This document shows positions 9,867 through 25,351 of a stretch of 64,000 nt of DNA, in pieces. The translations under genes were made by a program, and so were the position numbers. This DNA comes from Vitis vinifera. Its lineage: Eukaryota; Streptophyta; Magnoliopsida; Vitales; Vitaceae. The stretch lies in contig NC_081811.1 in the NCBI RefSeq assembly GCF_030704535.1, positions 2,553,501 through 2,617,500 of the forward strand. Reading direction: 5' to 3'. Numbering within the stretch: the stretch's first letter is position 1; every line of letters begins with the position of its first letter. The notes under the pieces are model-generated. The model made no database searches and was not told the origin of the DNA. It saw nothing but the letters and a program-made list of their open reading frames with translations.

Positions 9867-10690
9867 AAAGGCGAGGTTTGGGGAACAAGTTAAGACTTAG
9901 GAGTTGTGGAGTGAATGAGAATGAGAAAGGAAAGAATAAATTCGAGAAAGAAAAAAATATGACTTTGGGATCAATCCAATCCAAAGCCTTTCTCTTAATT
10001 TTATTTTTAATCATAAAATTAAATCTATATTTTATTTTATTTTTTATAGCAAATTTATGAGAGGTTCAAAAAGTAAATTTGATTATTTTAACAAAAATAT
10101 ATTTAAATAAATAATTTAGGTTTCATTTAAATACACTCATCTTATATTTTTTTTAAATTTAAAAAATTTAAAATCGCTATAAACCTTTAACCTTTTTATA
10201 TTTTATATAAAGTTATAATTCTTTTTTATTTTTTTATTTTTAAAAATAGAAAATCAAATATTTAGTACCCTTCTTTTCCAAAGCCTCCCTTCTTTCAAGC
10301 TCTTCAGGCAGGTAAAGTTTTAAACATTCAACAATGATGGGCTATGGTGCCTCAAGGGCCTTGTTAGAGCCCATCAAGCAGCCCAATGTTATGGGTTAAC
10401 TTTTTTGCCCAGAAGAGAAAAAAATGATAGGCTAATTTAACTTAAAGTTAATTTACATCATAGGCTAATTTAATTTAAAGTCCATTAAATAATAAGTATT
10501 AAGTTTTATATCAATAACTTAAGAATAATTTAACTTAAAGACACCTTAAAAATAAAAAACAAAAAATAGTTTTCTCTTTTTAAAAACAGAAAATATTGTG
10601 TTTTTAGATAATATTTTTTAGTTTTTTTCATTTGTTTTCTTATAACTGTTTAAAAAAATAATTATACAATTATGGATAATGGTTAAAAAT
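9867..10690. repeat. Tandem duplication of NPL4 upstream DNA, copy 2 (distal)
   Basis: Starts AAAGGCGAGGTTTGGGGAAC and follows copy 1 without a spacer, ending ATGGTTAAAAATATA. By eye it is very similar along its length, with deletions (for example near 9893 and 10160) and single-base changes, so the duplication is not brand new. It contains a second set of any transcription-factor sites present in copy 1. Confidence 0.9.
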
Positions 10691-10894
10691 ATAATACTAC
10701 ATATAAAAAATATTTTTAAAACATATTTAAAAATTTAGAAAACATGTTAAAAAGATTTCAAATTCTCAAACTAACTTTTGTTTTATAAAACATCATATAT
10801 CAATTTTTTAAAACTATTTTTTAAAACTTTTTTCAAAAACACTTCCCAAACAAAAGTTTAGCTATTTTTCATTGTAATTCATTATAAAATGTAA

Positions 10895-11178
10895 GGTGGT
10901 GTTTGTTTTTTGTTTTTTTTACTTAATTTTGAATAGAACTTAAAATCAAATAGTACTTAATACTGTTAAGTATTAAATTATTTGTTTTTATAATATTTTA
11001 TTTCTATTAAATATTAAAAATTAAAGAAAAATCAATATGTTTATTTAGAAAAAATCAAATATTTTGGTTTCTTCTATTGAACAAAAAAAATTATAATAAG
11101 TCATAAAAAAAACAAATAACTTAAACTCAGAAAGCAAATTGTTTTTAGCAAAAAAAAAAGTAAAAAAGCAAACACTAT
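10895..11178. mobile_element. MITE-like repeat, copy A
   Basis: Begins GGTGGTGTTTGTTTTTTG, the same terminus as the MITE at 34046-34900, then ACTTAATTTTGAATAGAAC, an AT-rich middle, and a right end GCAAACACTA resembling the inverse of the left end. A diverged second copy (B) follows directly. Confidence 0.5.
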
Positions 11179-11457
11179 GGTGGTTTTTTTTTTTTACTTA
11201 ATTCTAAATAAAACTTAAAAGTAGATAATATTTAATAATTAGGTTGTTTATTTTTATAATATTTTATTTTTATTAAATATTAAAAAGTAAATAAAACTAA
11301 TATGTTACTTTTTTCATTTTAAAAAAGTCAAATATTTTAGTTTTTTTTATTCAACAAAAACGTATAATAAATTATGAAAAAAAAAAAAAAAAACAGATAA
11401 TCTAAAATCTCAAAAGCAAATTGCTTTCAATTAAAAACTAAAAAAACAAATACCCTT
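11179..11457. mobile_element. MITE-like repeat, copy B, abutting copy A
   Basis: TGGTGG and poly-T are followed by ACTTAATTCTAAATAAAAC and a middle (TAATATTTTATTTTTATTAA and so on) that parallels copy A base by base, ending AAAACAAATACCCTTGA. The arrangement is either a tandem duplication or one MITE inserted at the edge of another. Confidence 0.45.
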
Positions 11458-13364
11458 GAACTCTTATACTTTTTCTTACCAATTTTGACTCTATTATGTG
11501 AAAGAGGGTTGAAGTGAATTATTCTTTACTTGTGGAACCATTAAAGGTTTATCGATTTCTTAAACCAAGCATAGAAGTGAAAGATTTCTTGAGTCATAAT
11601 GAAGCATCTTAAGGCTTGGATTTGAGCTCAAGGTCATAAACACAAGGATATTGCATCGAATCTTAGTATAATGTTATTTGTATTCTCTCTTTTATCTCTT
11701 CTTTACTCTTTTTTTCTATATTTATTATATTATATTTTAACTAAGCTTATAAATTGTTTATTAATTTAATTATTTGCAAAAAAAAATTGACCATTACTCA
11801 ATTTACCTCTTGAGTGTATACTTAAATTGGTTTAGTTTGATTTCACACATTCTGGAAAAGTTGTATTTATTCCTAAATTAGAGATAATACAAAAATATCA
11901 ACATTAAAATTTTTTTGGGTTTATGAAAAATTTTAAGACTATGTTTGATTCCTGAAAAGCAGTAAAGAAAAAAAATGTTAAAAAAAAATGATTTTCTCAT
12001 ATTTGGTTTTACCATGAAAAATATGAAAGAAAATCAAATATAATTAAAATTAGTAAAAAAAATTATATATTTTTATATTATTTAATCTTTATATAATAGA
12101 GTTAAATAAGTTAAATAGGCTTAGAGTACTGCATAACAATAATTTATTGACTTGAAGCTATGCTTGACTCTTGGAAAATTTGAGGGAAAATGTGAGGGAA
12201 AGAAAATAAAGAGAAAAAATGGAAGAAAATAAAAAATGAAGGAAAATAAAAAATAGATTTAAAATTAATAAATTATTTTTATATGTTTCTTCAAACTCAT
12301 TTCACTTAATTTCCTCAATTATATAAAGATTAAATAATTTTAAAATATATTAATTTCTAACTAATTTTAATTTAAAAATAAAATTATAGTGAAACCAAAT
12401 AGGAGAAACCCATTTTCTTTTATATTTTTTTTATTTCCTTGGTACTTTATGAGAACCAAATATAACCTAATCTGTTTTTTTATTTTCTTTCTTTTTTTTT
12501 TCCTTATACTTTTCTTATTTATTTTCTTTCCCTCGTATTTTTCTTCAAATTTTCCGAGAATCAAACATAGCCTTAAAAAATAAATTTTTTTGTTACAATA
12601 AATTATTCTTGATAAACTAAAATAATAAAATCGGGTGAAATTAATCGCATGAGCTTTGGAAGTTTAATTAGAAAATAAAATTTTAATGTATGTATTATAA
12701 AGTCACATATTTTTAGCTTACATATGCATTTTATATGTAAAAATTTTAATGTACATTCATGGTGCTACCTACCAAATACGTGACAAACATGAGCTTAAGA
12801 GTAAATTTATAAAATAAACTATTTTAAATTTTAATCGTTTATTTATCAGGCAAAAACCAAATTACATTTAATATCCTAATGCACTATTTTCACTTTTAGA
12901 AATTACACTCTTATCACTTTCAATCTTATAATATACATCACTAGAATTTCTAAGCCTTCTATTTTACTCTTATCACCACCTAAGCAAAGACATAAATTTT
13001 TTTATTAATTTGATTAAAACAATTTTGAAAATACACACCCACATCAAGATAAAGGTCATAAAATCAAATTAAAGACTCTACTCCTCATCCTTTAATAAAT
13101 CTTTTAGAAAGCAAATATTGGATTGTGAATCGCTCGAGATGTCGGGATCGAACTCCTGTTTAAATCAATCTTCTTTTATATGATGCATGACAAGTTTGTC
13201 TCATTATGTATTTAATCTTGTTAATTTTTTAAGGGTTTTTTTAGTGCGTGTGATAACAATTGAGTGGAGTTTTTAAAAGCTTCATTAACTCTTCCTTTCT
13301 TTTTAGTAGTGGATTGATAAATGTTGATATACTACATGAATGTAGGATTATATTAACAAAGATC
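11458..13364. other. AT-rich spacer with MITE-family remnants
   Basis: No gene is seen. Near 11936 the sequence ACTATGTTTGATTCCTGAAA resembles the left end of the element at 31837. A probable MITE is listed at 12157-12572. The rest (12573-13364) is AT-rich DNA with no coding signal. Confidence 0.6.
12157..12572. mobile_element. MITE, GGCTATGTTTG family, degenerate
   Basis: The left end AGCTATGCTTGACTCTTGGA and right end TTTTCCGAGAATCAAACATA are inverted relatives, followed by GCC. It shares termini and AT-rich arms with 17834-18140 and 31837-32168. The target duplication is not clear. Confidence 0.5.
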
Positions 13365-13831
13365 TGTTAGGAATTGTCTCAAATTCCTAATTAGTATAGA
13401 TTCATTTTTTGTAAAGAATATTATATAGAATATTTTTAGGTTGATATACTATTGTAATATTAGATTTTATTATAGAATAAGAAAGATTGTTGGAAATATC
13501 TCTATAAATATTATAGGTCATGAAGGGAAAAAGTTATGAGATGGAGATGGGTTTGTAGAGACTATACAAGGTGGATAGAGATGTGAGGAAGAACGGGAGG
13601 TACCCGGTGGAGCGAGAGGGCTCGTAGTAAGGTATGGATACAAGGAGTGGGAAAACATTGGATGTTTCGGGAACCCAATAGTTGTATCCGGTTCCGTCCT
13701 CTGTAATATTCTCTATTGTATGGTGGAATCATTCTATTTCATTCGTGGACGTAGGCATGGTTAGCCTAACCACGTTAAAACCTCGTGTGCCGTATGTGTG
13801 ATTGTTTTATATTTGTATTCTTGAACTAACA
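13365..13831 (+). mobile_element. Copia-type LTR, decayed (single LTR seen)
   Basis: Starts TGTTAG and ends CTAACA, a perfect 6-bp terminal inversion, 467 bp. The right part carries the typical Ty1/copia stretch around CGTGGACGTAGGC and AACCACGTTAAAACCTCG. Three bases after the end comes TTGGCATCAAAGC, a tRNA-iMet primer site with two substitutions. Leader-like sequence follows to about 14150, with no gag or pol and no second LTR, so this is a 5' remnant in plus orientation. Confidence 0.65.
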
Positions 13832-14384
13832 TCGTTGGCATCAAAGCTTTCATTGGCACAACAAGATCCACATTCTTAATTTGAAGGTTGTGTACAAGTT
13901 GTGCGAGAGAGTTGAACTTTGGGTTCTATTTTTGCACATGCTCTAAGAAAATTGAGCAGCTCTTTTTTACTCCCTCTTATCTTATTAACAAGTGGAAAGT
14001 CTACTGTTTTGCAGTCCCCAGACCAGTGGAAGAGGAGCCTGATGGAACTATTTGGGAAGGCCCCGCTTGCCCCCATGACCTCGGTTGGTGAACTGGTAGT
14101 CCCCTCTCCTTGTGGTTGCCCCCCTCGTTTGGGGCGACGAAGAACCATGTTAAAAATTAGTATATATATATATATTATTTTCTACTAGTGTGTATGCATG
14201 GTTTTGGTCAACACCAAACAACGCCATTTTATTCACTTACTTCACCGATTATTGCAATGCAGAGAAGCCTCGAAATCAAAGAAATGGCTACAACAAACCC
14301 ATAAGCTGGTACTTCTAATAAACTCCTACAACATACCAAAGGGAAGAAATTATTATTATTATTATTATTTTTAAAAAAGGCCTC
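13832..14384. other. Copia leader remnant and peroxidase 3' flank
   Basis: 13832-14150 looks like the untranslated leader of the adjoining Copia remnant and has no sustained protein frame I recognise. From about 14160 comes a TA repeat, then the probable 3' UTR of the peroxidase with an ATT repeat near 14350. Confidence 0.5.
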
Positions 14385-17058
<2,674 letters not shown>

Positions 17059-17320
17059 TTTTTCAATCCCCTAAACCAATTCCCACTTCCTTCTATCAAA
17101 CCAATAGCAAGTTCCTCCTTTTGTACACATCCAAAGGAATCTTTTCGGAACCAAGACTTTCATTTAATAATAAGACATCCATGAAGATGCATGAATGCAA
17201 TAATATTAATTATAAAAAATGTTTGTAATCCAAAATAGTACATAATTTTAATTAAATAAATATTAGGTAGCTCATAATAGACTTGTCACCAAATTTTCAC
17301 TAGCAAAATTGGTATTATAA

Positions 17321-17348
17321 TATATACATATATATATATATATATATA
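17321..17348. repeat. TA dinucleotide microsatellite
   Basis: Nearly pure TA repeat with one CA interruption, about 265 bp upstream of the peroxidase start codon. Confidence 0.85.
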
Positions 17349-17725
17349 ATGACTTTGGGAAGGGGATTTATCATATGATAATTCTATTTTTTTCGTCGGT
17401 CAAACGTATAATATAAGTAATGGTTCTCATGTGACAATATTCCCTCGTGACAGGACGAGTCCATTGACCTTTGTTGATTAAAACAAAGCCCCATTATTTG
17501 CATTAATTGCTCATATGTGTGAAAATATTTCAAGCAATTCCTTGTAATGAAAAATGAAAAATAGATTTGTGTTATGTTTAGAAGTCATTTAGAGAAGGTT
17601 AAAAGTGTTTTCTAATACTCAGAAATATATTTTTCAAAAAAAATTAGATTTTTCTATAACCTTTAAAAAATCATATTTGAAAATTTAGTGCTCGTTTATA
17701 TATATGTTCTGATTTTTGTTTTTAA

Positions 17726-17727
<2 letters not shown>

Positions 17728-17769
<42 letters not shown>
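17728..17769. repeat. AAT trinucleotide microsatellite
   Basis: About fourteen uninterrupted ATA/AAT units. Confidence 0.9.
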
Positions 17770-17833
17770 TAAAAAGAATTCTTATAGATTTATATTGAAA
17801 AGATAATAGTTTTAAAATTTGTTTGAAAATATT

Positions 17834-18140
17834 AGGCTATGTTTGGTTTTTAGAAAATTTGAAAGAAAATGTGAAGGATAGAAAATAGAGAGAAAAATTA
17901 GAAGAAAATAAAAAATAGATTTAAAGTCAATAAATTATTTTTATATGTTTTTTTTCAATTAATTTCACTTATTTTTCTCAGTTATATAAAGATTAAATAA
18001 TTTTAAAATATTTAAATTTCTAACTAATTTTAATTATATTTGATTTTTTTTTCGGTAATTTTTTATAGCAAAGGCAAACATAAGAAAACCATTTTTTCAA
18101 CATTTTTTTCCCTTAATACTTTATGAAAACCAAACATAAT
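17834..18140. mobile_element. MITE, GGCTATGTTTGG family
   Basis: Left end AGGCTATGTTTGGTTTTTAG and right end TATGAAAACCAAACATAAT are inverted relatives. Interior AAAGAAAATGTGAAGGATAG parallels the element at 12157-12572. No protein is encoded. Confidence 0.6.
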
Positions 18141-21118
18141 ATTAATATATCAAATAAAAAAATTTACTACCTCAAAATTTAAAATTTTTTAAAATAATCT
18201 TGAAAACATGAGATAAATCTATATATATATTTTTTTTACAAAATATTCTACTTTTGTACGAATATTTTTTATTTTTAAAATAAAGAAAATAAGAAATGTA
18301 TTCAATCCATTCAATTATTTGATAGATAATTCTTTTAAAAATCGATTTATTTGTTATATAATTAGTATTAAAACATTTTTTTTCTACAATTAAACATCAA
18401 ATAATTCTTCTTAATTAAAAACATTTCTAATCGAAGTAGTGCTAATAAAAACAAATTATTACATATAAAAATATTTTATTCATAATAACTCTCAAATATA
18501 TTCTTAATATAACTCTCAAACATTTTTTCAACTGCATTAAGTATGCTTTAAGTGATAATAGTCAAAGGAATCACCAAGCACATGGTTGTCATTGAGTATG
18601 CTTTTACTTAAAGGGAGGTTTTGATTAACAATTAATTTCACTGACCTAAAATAAGCACATGCCTTGCTTTTTATAAACCTAGTGACTATGAATTTCAACT
18701 GCATTTAAGGTGGGGCGAGCGTCAATGGGCCGCGAATCTTGGTTCGTGTCCACTGTGACAAGATTCTTCTAATTTAATGACCGACTTTTTATAATTAAAT
18801 AAAAATTAGTTTTTTTTTTCATATTTTTTATTCTATTGAAAATGTAAATGAGGTTGAAAATAGTGTGAGAGAATAAGGGTTTAGGAATATTTTAAAGAAT
18901 AATTAGAAAAAATAGTTTTAAACTGTTTTCAAAAACAAAATTTTGTTTAAAAACTCAAATGTGAAAAACAGTTTTTTTTTTTTTTTTTGTTTATTCTTGA
19001 TGAAAATATAGGGCATTCATGCATAATACAAAATTTTTAAAATTTTCAGGCATATTTTTTAATTATTACTTAAAATAATATATAAAAAATGGCTAAAAAA
19101 ATTAAAAACTTAAAATTTATTCTAAAACATTAGTTTGTTCTTAGAACAAATTCTCTCTTTTAAAAGTTTATCAAAATATATATATATTTAATTAAAAAAC
19201 TATTTTTATAGCAATTCAAAAGAGAACCTAAGGCCTTATTTAATAACTGTTTTTTAAAACAGTTTTGAAAAATAACTTTTAAAAATAGTTTATGAAAATT
19301 GTTCTATAATATTTTGTAAAACAAAAGTATGTTTAAAAACTTGAAATGCTTTTAATTTATTTTTAATATTTTTAAATATATTTTAAAAATAATTTTGATA
19401 TCTACAACTTTATTTTTAATCATTATATATATCTGTATAATTATTTTTTAAAATAACTCTCAAAAAACAAATAAAACCAACTGAAAATAACTAAAAAATG
19501 TTCCTTAAAAAATACCTTGTTTTTTGTTTTTGAGAACAAAAAATAGAAAACAATTTCTAGTTAGCGTATGTGTTTTCTAGTTTTTTTTTGTTCTAAAAAA
19601 TAAAAAATTATTCTCGAAAATAGTTGCGAAATAAGTCCTAATATTTTAAACTTTTTTTTTTCTCTTTTTCTTGTAAATCTCTTTGTAATTAGGTACGGGC
19701 CATGAAAGGTACGTGGAAAGAATAGTAATCTTATATACAAACAATCTCCCTTTTCTTTCTGTATTCTAATGCTCATGGAAGCAAATAACAGGACAAGGAA
19801 ATGAAACAATAACTTTTTTTCACCTTGAAAGGTAAACTTCCCCATATGTGTCGTAGGGTTAGGAGCGGTATAATTGGTCCTTGCTTTGGTTCTTCCTTTT
19901 TCTCTGGTTGAGTACATTTCTTCCATGTAGTGAATTCTAGAATAGTGCAATCTTGATATAACCTTTGACGCTGTAAAAGTCTTAGGATGTATCAATCTTA
20001 ACATGAAGACCATGTGTTAAATCGATATCAAAGATGGGAAATTATGTTGTCATTCATGGATGGTAATTGCCATCGTGGTGAGTTAAATCATAATAAACAC
20101 CTACAATAGTCATGATTAAGGGCCTATTTGACTTGGTTGCACCCGGTAAGTGTCAATCATTTGTACATTGATTCGAACTTGATTCAAGTAAATTAAGATT
20201 TGGTCCAATATTGACCCATATGATCAGGTTTAAACATCTTTTAAGACATAACAACATAATTAAAACATGATCAACCATAACCAAATGAGAATAAAGATCA
20301 AAGTAATGAAAAAAAATCTTATACGTAAATATTGAAGAAAAATAAGCAAAAAATGATGTAAAATAAATTCTAAAACTAATGAGTAGGGATGACATTGAGG
20401 TGGGTTTTTTTTGGGTATTTGTCTCATTATGCCACCTCTAATGAAGGGTTTGAGATAAAAATAAATGAGTTTAGAACGACTTTATAAAATTTGTAAAAAA
20501 TCAGGATGAGTTTAGGTATAACTTTGTCGCCCACTGTCTCGCCCCATCCCTTATATACAATTTTAAATAAAAAATTATTTTACTTTGGTTTTTTTTTTTT
20601 TTAATTTTTTTTCAACTAAACCAAAATGACCATTTCAAACCTCTTCTATTACCATCCCTATTAATGAGCAACTAATGGAAGAAACTAGTATCTATCAACT
20701 TATTTCAATGAATTTCATTTCTTTAACTTCCAACTCTTAATTAAGAAGGAAAATATTGGTCATATCATTACTTTTACCATAAATTCACCATTTTACTAAT
20801 GACCCCCACCAATTAGATACTAATAAAATTTTAAACTATTTTTCATTATTTTCAATAGTCATTTACAAATAATAAAAAGAATGATAAAAACGATGGTATA
20901 CATAACATCATCCATTTAAGAAATAGATAATACTACCAAGAAGCAAGAAAAGTTTACTTAAGCAACTTTTCTTATCAACCATTGAAAAATATAACAAAAA
21001 TTATTATCTAATACAAGCAATGGGATAAAGATACGAAATAATGAGACAAAACTTGGTGTAAAATAATAAGACCTAAATATACATATAATGTAATCTAATT
21101 GATCACGCTTATCAAATG

Positions 21119-21690
21119 ATAGAGGTGTCTAATGGGTCAGGCCGCCCACCTTGGCTTGTGGCCTGATACGACCTAATTTATAGGGTGGGTCGACACAACC
21201 CAAAGGAACGGGTCGTGCTAGGCGTAAGGAGATGACCTATCGTGGCATCGTGTCAACCCATTGTGTTAGCCCATTTTGATAAAAATAAAAATAAAAATTC
21301 CAATATGATTTTTTTTACTATTTCTAAAAACAAAAGATTAATATTTCTATAGACTTTACAATTACAAACTCAATAAATATAAATATAAAAAATAAAAAAT
21401 ATAATTATCAGAGATATTTAAAGTAACAAAAAGAAATTTCACCTAATAAAAAAAAATTAAGGCAAAATGGCTTAAAAAATCAAATTAGAAATTTTAACCA
21501 AATGAGTGGTCCATGGGTCGTGGGCCACCGGCACGGCCCATTGGCATGGCACGATTGGCTCGCAGGCTTATGGGCTGTGTCAGGTCACCTATTTGGTTTG
21601 CATGGCCCGCCAACCCGACACAAATTTTTAGTGGGCCGTGCCAGCTGGCACATTACCCCGTAATGGCGGGCGCCACCTGACAACCCACAC
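21119..21690. mobile_element. Possible non-autonomous hAT-like element
   Basis: Two GC-rich blocks dense in GGGTCGTG, GGGCC and CACGGCCC motifs (21125-21260 and 21500-21665) flank an AT-rich core. This layout of GC-rich subterminal repeats is known from plant hAT-type elements. I could not define matching terminal inverted repeats or an 8-bp target duplication, so both limits and class are tentative. Confidence 0.35.
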
Positions 21691-24600
21691 CGAGTCAATA
21701 CTATGTAACCCAATCCAAATAAATGAGTCAATGCTATGGGAAAATGAGATAGTGGACTGGGCTGAGAAACGCGGGCCTAAGGAGACAGAAACAGTTCGTG
21801 CTCATTTCAAGTTTTGAGCCGCCTTGGCCCTTGGGTCGTTATCAGTTACCAGTTACCACCATCTTCATTTCTCCACAAAATTTTCGAATTTCTTTTACAT
21901 AAAAGCCATCATCACATTCACACCTACTTCCAATTTAACAATAATTATAAAAAAAAAAAACCAATAATAAATTACTTAAAAAATGGGATAATTGGGTTTT
22001 GTACCCAATTGACCAAAAAATTAAGATTTAGCCTATAAAAATTGTATAATTGAGGGGAATGGTATAAAATATGAAGAAATCATATACCCTTCAAAACTAG
22101 TTTGAGTATTTTTTACTGACAAACTTTTTTATCTTGTTTTTTTAATGATTATTCTGAAAATTTATTATTTTTATAAAAATTATTTAAAAAAATATATATG
22201 CTAAAAATATATCATTTAAAAAAAATAAAATTGACATATTTTTAATTATTTTTTAAATACATAATTTTAAATATATATATTTTTCAATATGTTTGATTTT
22301 TAAATAATAATAATAATAATTTATTTTTATTTTTTTGGAAAATGGTGTATTTTTTTTTAAATCACTAAATTAAATTAAATTTTATTGAGATTTGTAAAAG
22401 GAATAAAATTTAAATGATTGTTTTTCTATTTTTTTTTCATAATCAATAAAGATCATTTTTGGAAAGATAAAAAATTCATATCATTCTTCTTAATTTTCAC
22501 ACTTCCTCTAGGTGTTGGACTTAAATGGTGAATTTATATAAATCAAAACTTAATTTTTGAATCCAATTATATTCAAAACACAATTGTCCCTTAAAACATT
22601 TGACAAATTAGTGAAATTTTCAGACGGATAAACCCGTTAAATGATTTGAACCCATATAATAAAAACAGAATTTTTGGGGACTTAATTTTAATTTTCAAAT
22701 CATTCATTTTTTTTTTAATTTTTTGTTTTTATTAATCAAATATTATCACCCACTCTAGATTTTCAAAGCCACGGTGAAAAGATTAAAAAAAAAAGCAGCT
22801 AGAAATATCCTGGTGACATCATTTTCGATTTAATTTATTTTGAAAGTTAGTAAAGAAAAATGACAAAGCATTTATAATAATTTGTCCATAATATGCTTTA
22901 ATTCTCAGAGAATAAAACCAAAAATAAAAATAAATAAAATAAAATAAGAGAAAGCAAAATAATAAATGGGAAAGAAAAAGGTCAGGAGGAGATGTAACGA
23001 TCAAATTAAGATGGGAGAGAGCATTCGAAATTCGAATAGCGACTTTTTTTGGAGGGAAGGGTGTGGCCAGGTGGGACCCACCCACACAGCCTCCACTCAA
23101 TCAGATTTCGCCACGTGCCCCGTGAAAAACCAAAATACCAGATGATTGTGGGCCCATCTTAGATTTAATCCGTTCCGCTCCTCGTCTCGGTTTCCTACAC
23201 TCGGCTTTTGGCTTCGCTTGTCTCCCTCCTAAATTACCAAATTCCCCTTCTCTCCTTCAAAATTTACATCTATCTAATTTATAGGATTTTGCTTTTTATT
23301 TATTTATTTATTTTGCCTTGGAATTTCGAAAATCCATTACTTGTTCAATTATTTTCATCAAATACCTTTTTATATAAAAAATAATAATTTTTTTAGAATT
23401 ATTAAATACAAATATTTAAAATTTACTTAATTATTAAAAAAAAAAGGTATTTAAAATGTCAACATGTGTGACAAGTCAAAAAAGGGGTAGAAGAGAGAAA
23501 GTGAAAAGTGGAAGCATTTTCACCAAGAATGTACTTGAAGAATCAAGAATCCAATGCATGTGAATGGAATTTAGCCTCAAAACAAACAACAAAAAGGCAA
23601 TAATTCTCATGATATTATCGAAAATACCACCACTGACCTTCTGCACTCAAATCAAAAGACACCCATTTAAAAAATAAAAAAAAAAGTGTGATCAGGGGCC
23701 AGGTTCTAGAGACGAGACAATTTTTTTTGGAAAAGAAAAACAAAATGCTTTCACTTTATCCACCACCTCTCAATTAGGGTCCTCTTATTATCATTGAAAA
23801 TATCAAATTTGTCCTCATGGGTGGGCCCATTCACCAACGGTCGTCTTCACAAATTCAAATTTGCATCTTTTTTATGGGATCTTTTGGAAACTGACATTCT
23901 GAATTTCACTGGCATTTGGGTCTCATTTCATGTTAGTTCTTGGTGGGGTTGGTGAATTTTTCATGTTCGTGTCATTTGGTGTAAGACTTCCCATTAGAGA
24001 TAATTATTGAATTTTAAAAAACCACTCATGAAAGAATATTTGTCAAGCCATTATGATTTATCATATCATTACCAATCAAAGATAAAAAAGAAAATTAGAA
24101 ATGAAAAAAAAAATGAAATTTGCCATACCATTGATAACAAAGAATTGAAATATTGTAAGTTTTTTCAAATCTTACTCATTTTATGTTATATGCTCATCAT
24201 TACATGTTCGTATCAATTTTTAACATTTTCAATAATTAGATTTTCGTATTAATTAGGGTTTGAACTTTGTCTTCAAACTTGGATTGGTTAAATAACGGGT
24301 TAAAGATTGACCTGACTTTGAATGAAATAGTCTATCACATTGAGCTTAGGTCAAAACCCTGGTTGTTTTTTAAAAAATGAATAAGAATTTGAGGGCTAAT
24401 TTTTTCATTAAGATGAAATATTCCCTACTCTAATTATTCAAAATAGATAATAAAATGAATAATTTAGAACATAGGGGAATTTGAATCACTTCTCGTGAAT
24501 ATGTAAAGAATATTTTGTTACCATTCGACTATACACATACATTTTGTTCAATTTTTGTCTCACATAAAATTAATAACTAAATTTACCATCTCAAACCATT

Positions 24601-25351
24601 TCTATAGCTTTGCCACACCAACTATTATGAAAAACTAACTCCTTTATATAAAAATATAATAAGATTGATATTTAAATTATGTCAATGAGGAAAAAGTGAT
24701 TAATTGGAATGGTTTAGTAGGAAGCCAATAGCTTAGACTTCTATAACAAGAGTTCAAAATTTTGTGTCATTTGACATTATTAGAAGCATATTGAAATGGT
24801 CTAATTTCAACAAATATATATATATATATATATATGAAAAATTCTTTAATTTATTTAGGTATATAAAGACAAATCATTTGCATCAACTTTCATGTAATAA
24901 AAGCTAATCTATGATCCTAAGTGGGACATTTGAAATAAATCAATTGTAACCAATTTTGAGTTGATGTCAAGTCAATGCTTGTACTTCCAAAAAGAGTAAA
25001 TGTAACATCAAAAAAATTAACCCATTGAAATCTAAATGAAGAGTAATAACTTTTCTTTATTTATTTATTTATTTATTATTTTTAAATTCAATTCTTCAAT
25101 CTTTTAATTGGGAAACGAGGGATATATTAAATCATAAATGTGATATAAGGGGGTATGTGTACGGACACTGAGGCATGGTTGATATTTTGAGTGATGGGGA
25201 GGGTAGATTCGGAATTGTGAAGATAATTTGAAACGAGTGGCCGTTGGAAGCGGAGAGATTCGAAGATTGTGATTTAAGGCTCTTTCAGTGCCATTCTCGC
25301 ACACAAGACTGGTAGAGAGAGACTGAGCGGGTGTTTTCTAGAGAGAGAAAG

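Larger units (their letters stand above)
17059..25351. other. 8.3-kb AT-rich intergenic region
   Basis: Upstream of both the peroxidase (minus) and the RhoGAP (plus), so divergent promoters lie at its two ends. It contains TA and AAT microsatellites (17321-17348, 17728-17769), a MITE (17834-18140), a possible hAT-like element (21119-21690) and many A/T runs. Short open frames such as one at 19561-20013 on the minus strand have low-complexity composition and no recognisable domain. I see no gene. Confidence 0.65.

Noticed and set aside
13130-13165. tRNA-like B box (GGGATCGAACTCCTG)
   Set aside because: No matching A box or cloverleaf around it; no tRNA gene is supported anywhere in the window.
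17321-17769. CRISPR-like or satellite array
   Set aside because: The repeats are simple TA and AAT microsatellites without spacers.
19561-20013. 150-codon minus-strand frame in the large spacer
   Set aside because: Lys/Phe/Arg-rich, no domain, no plausible promoter or splice context; consistent with chance in AT-rich DNA.
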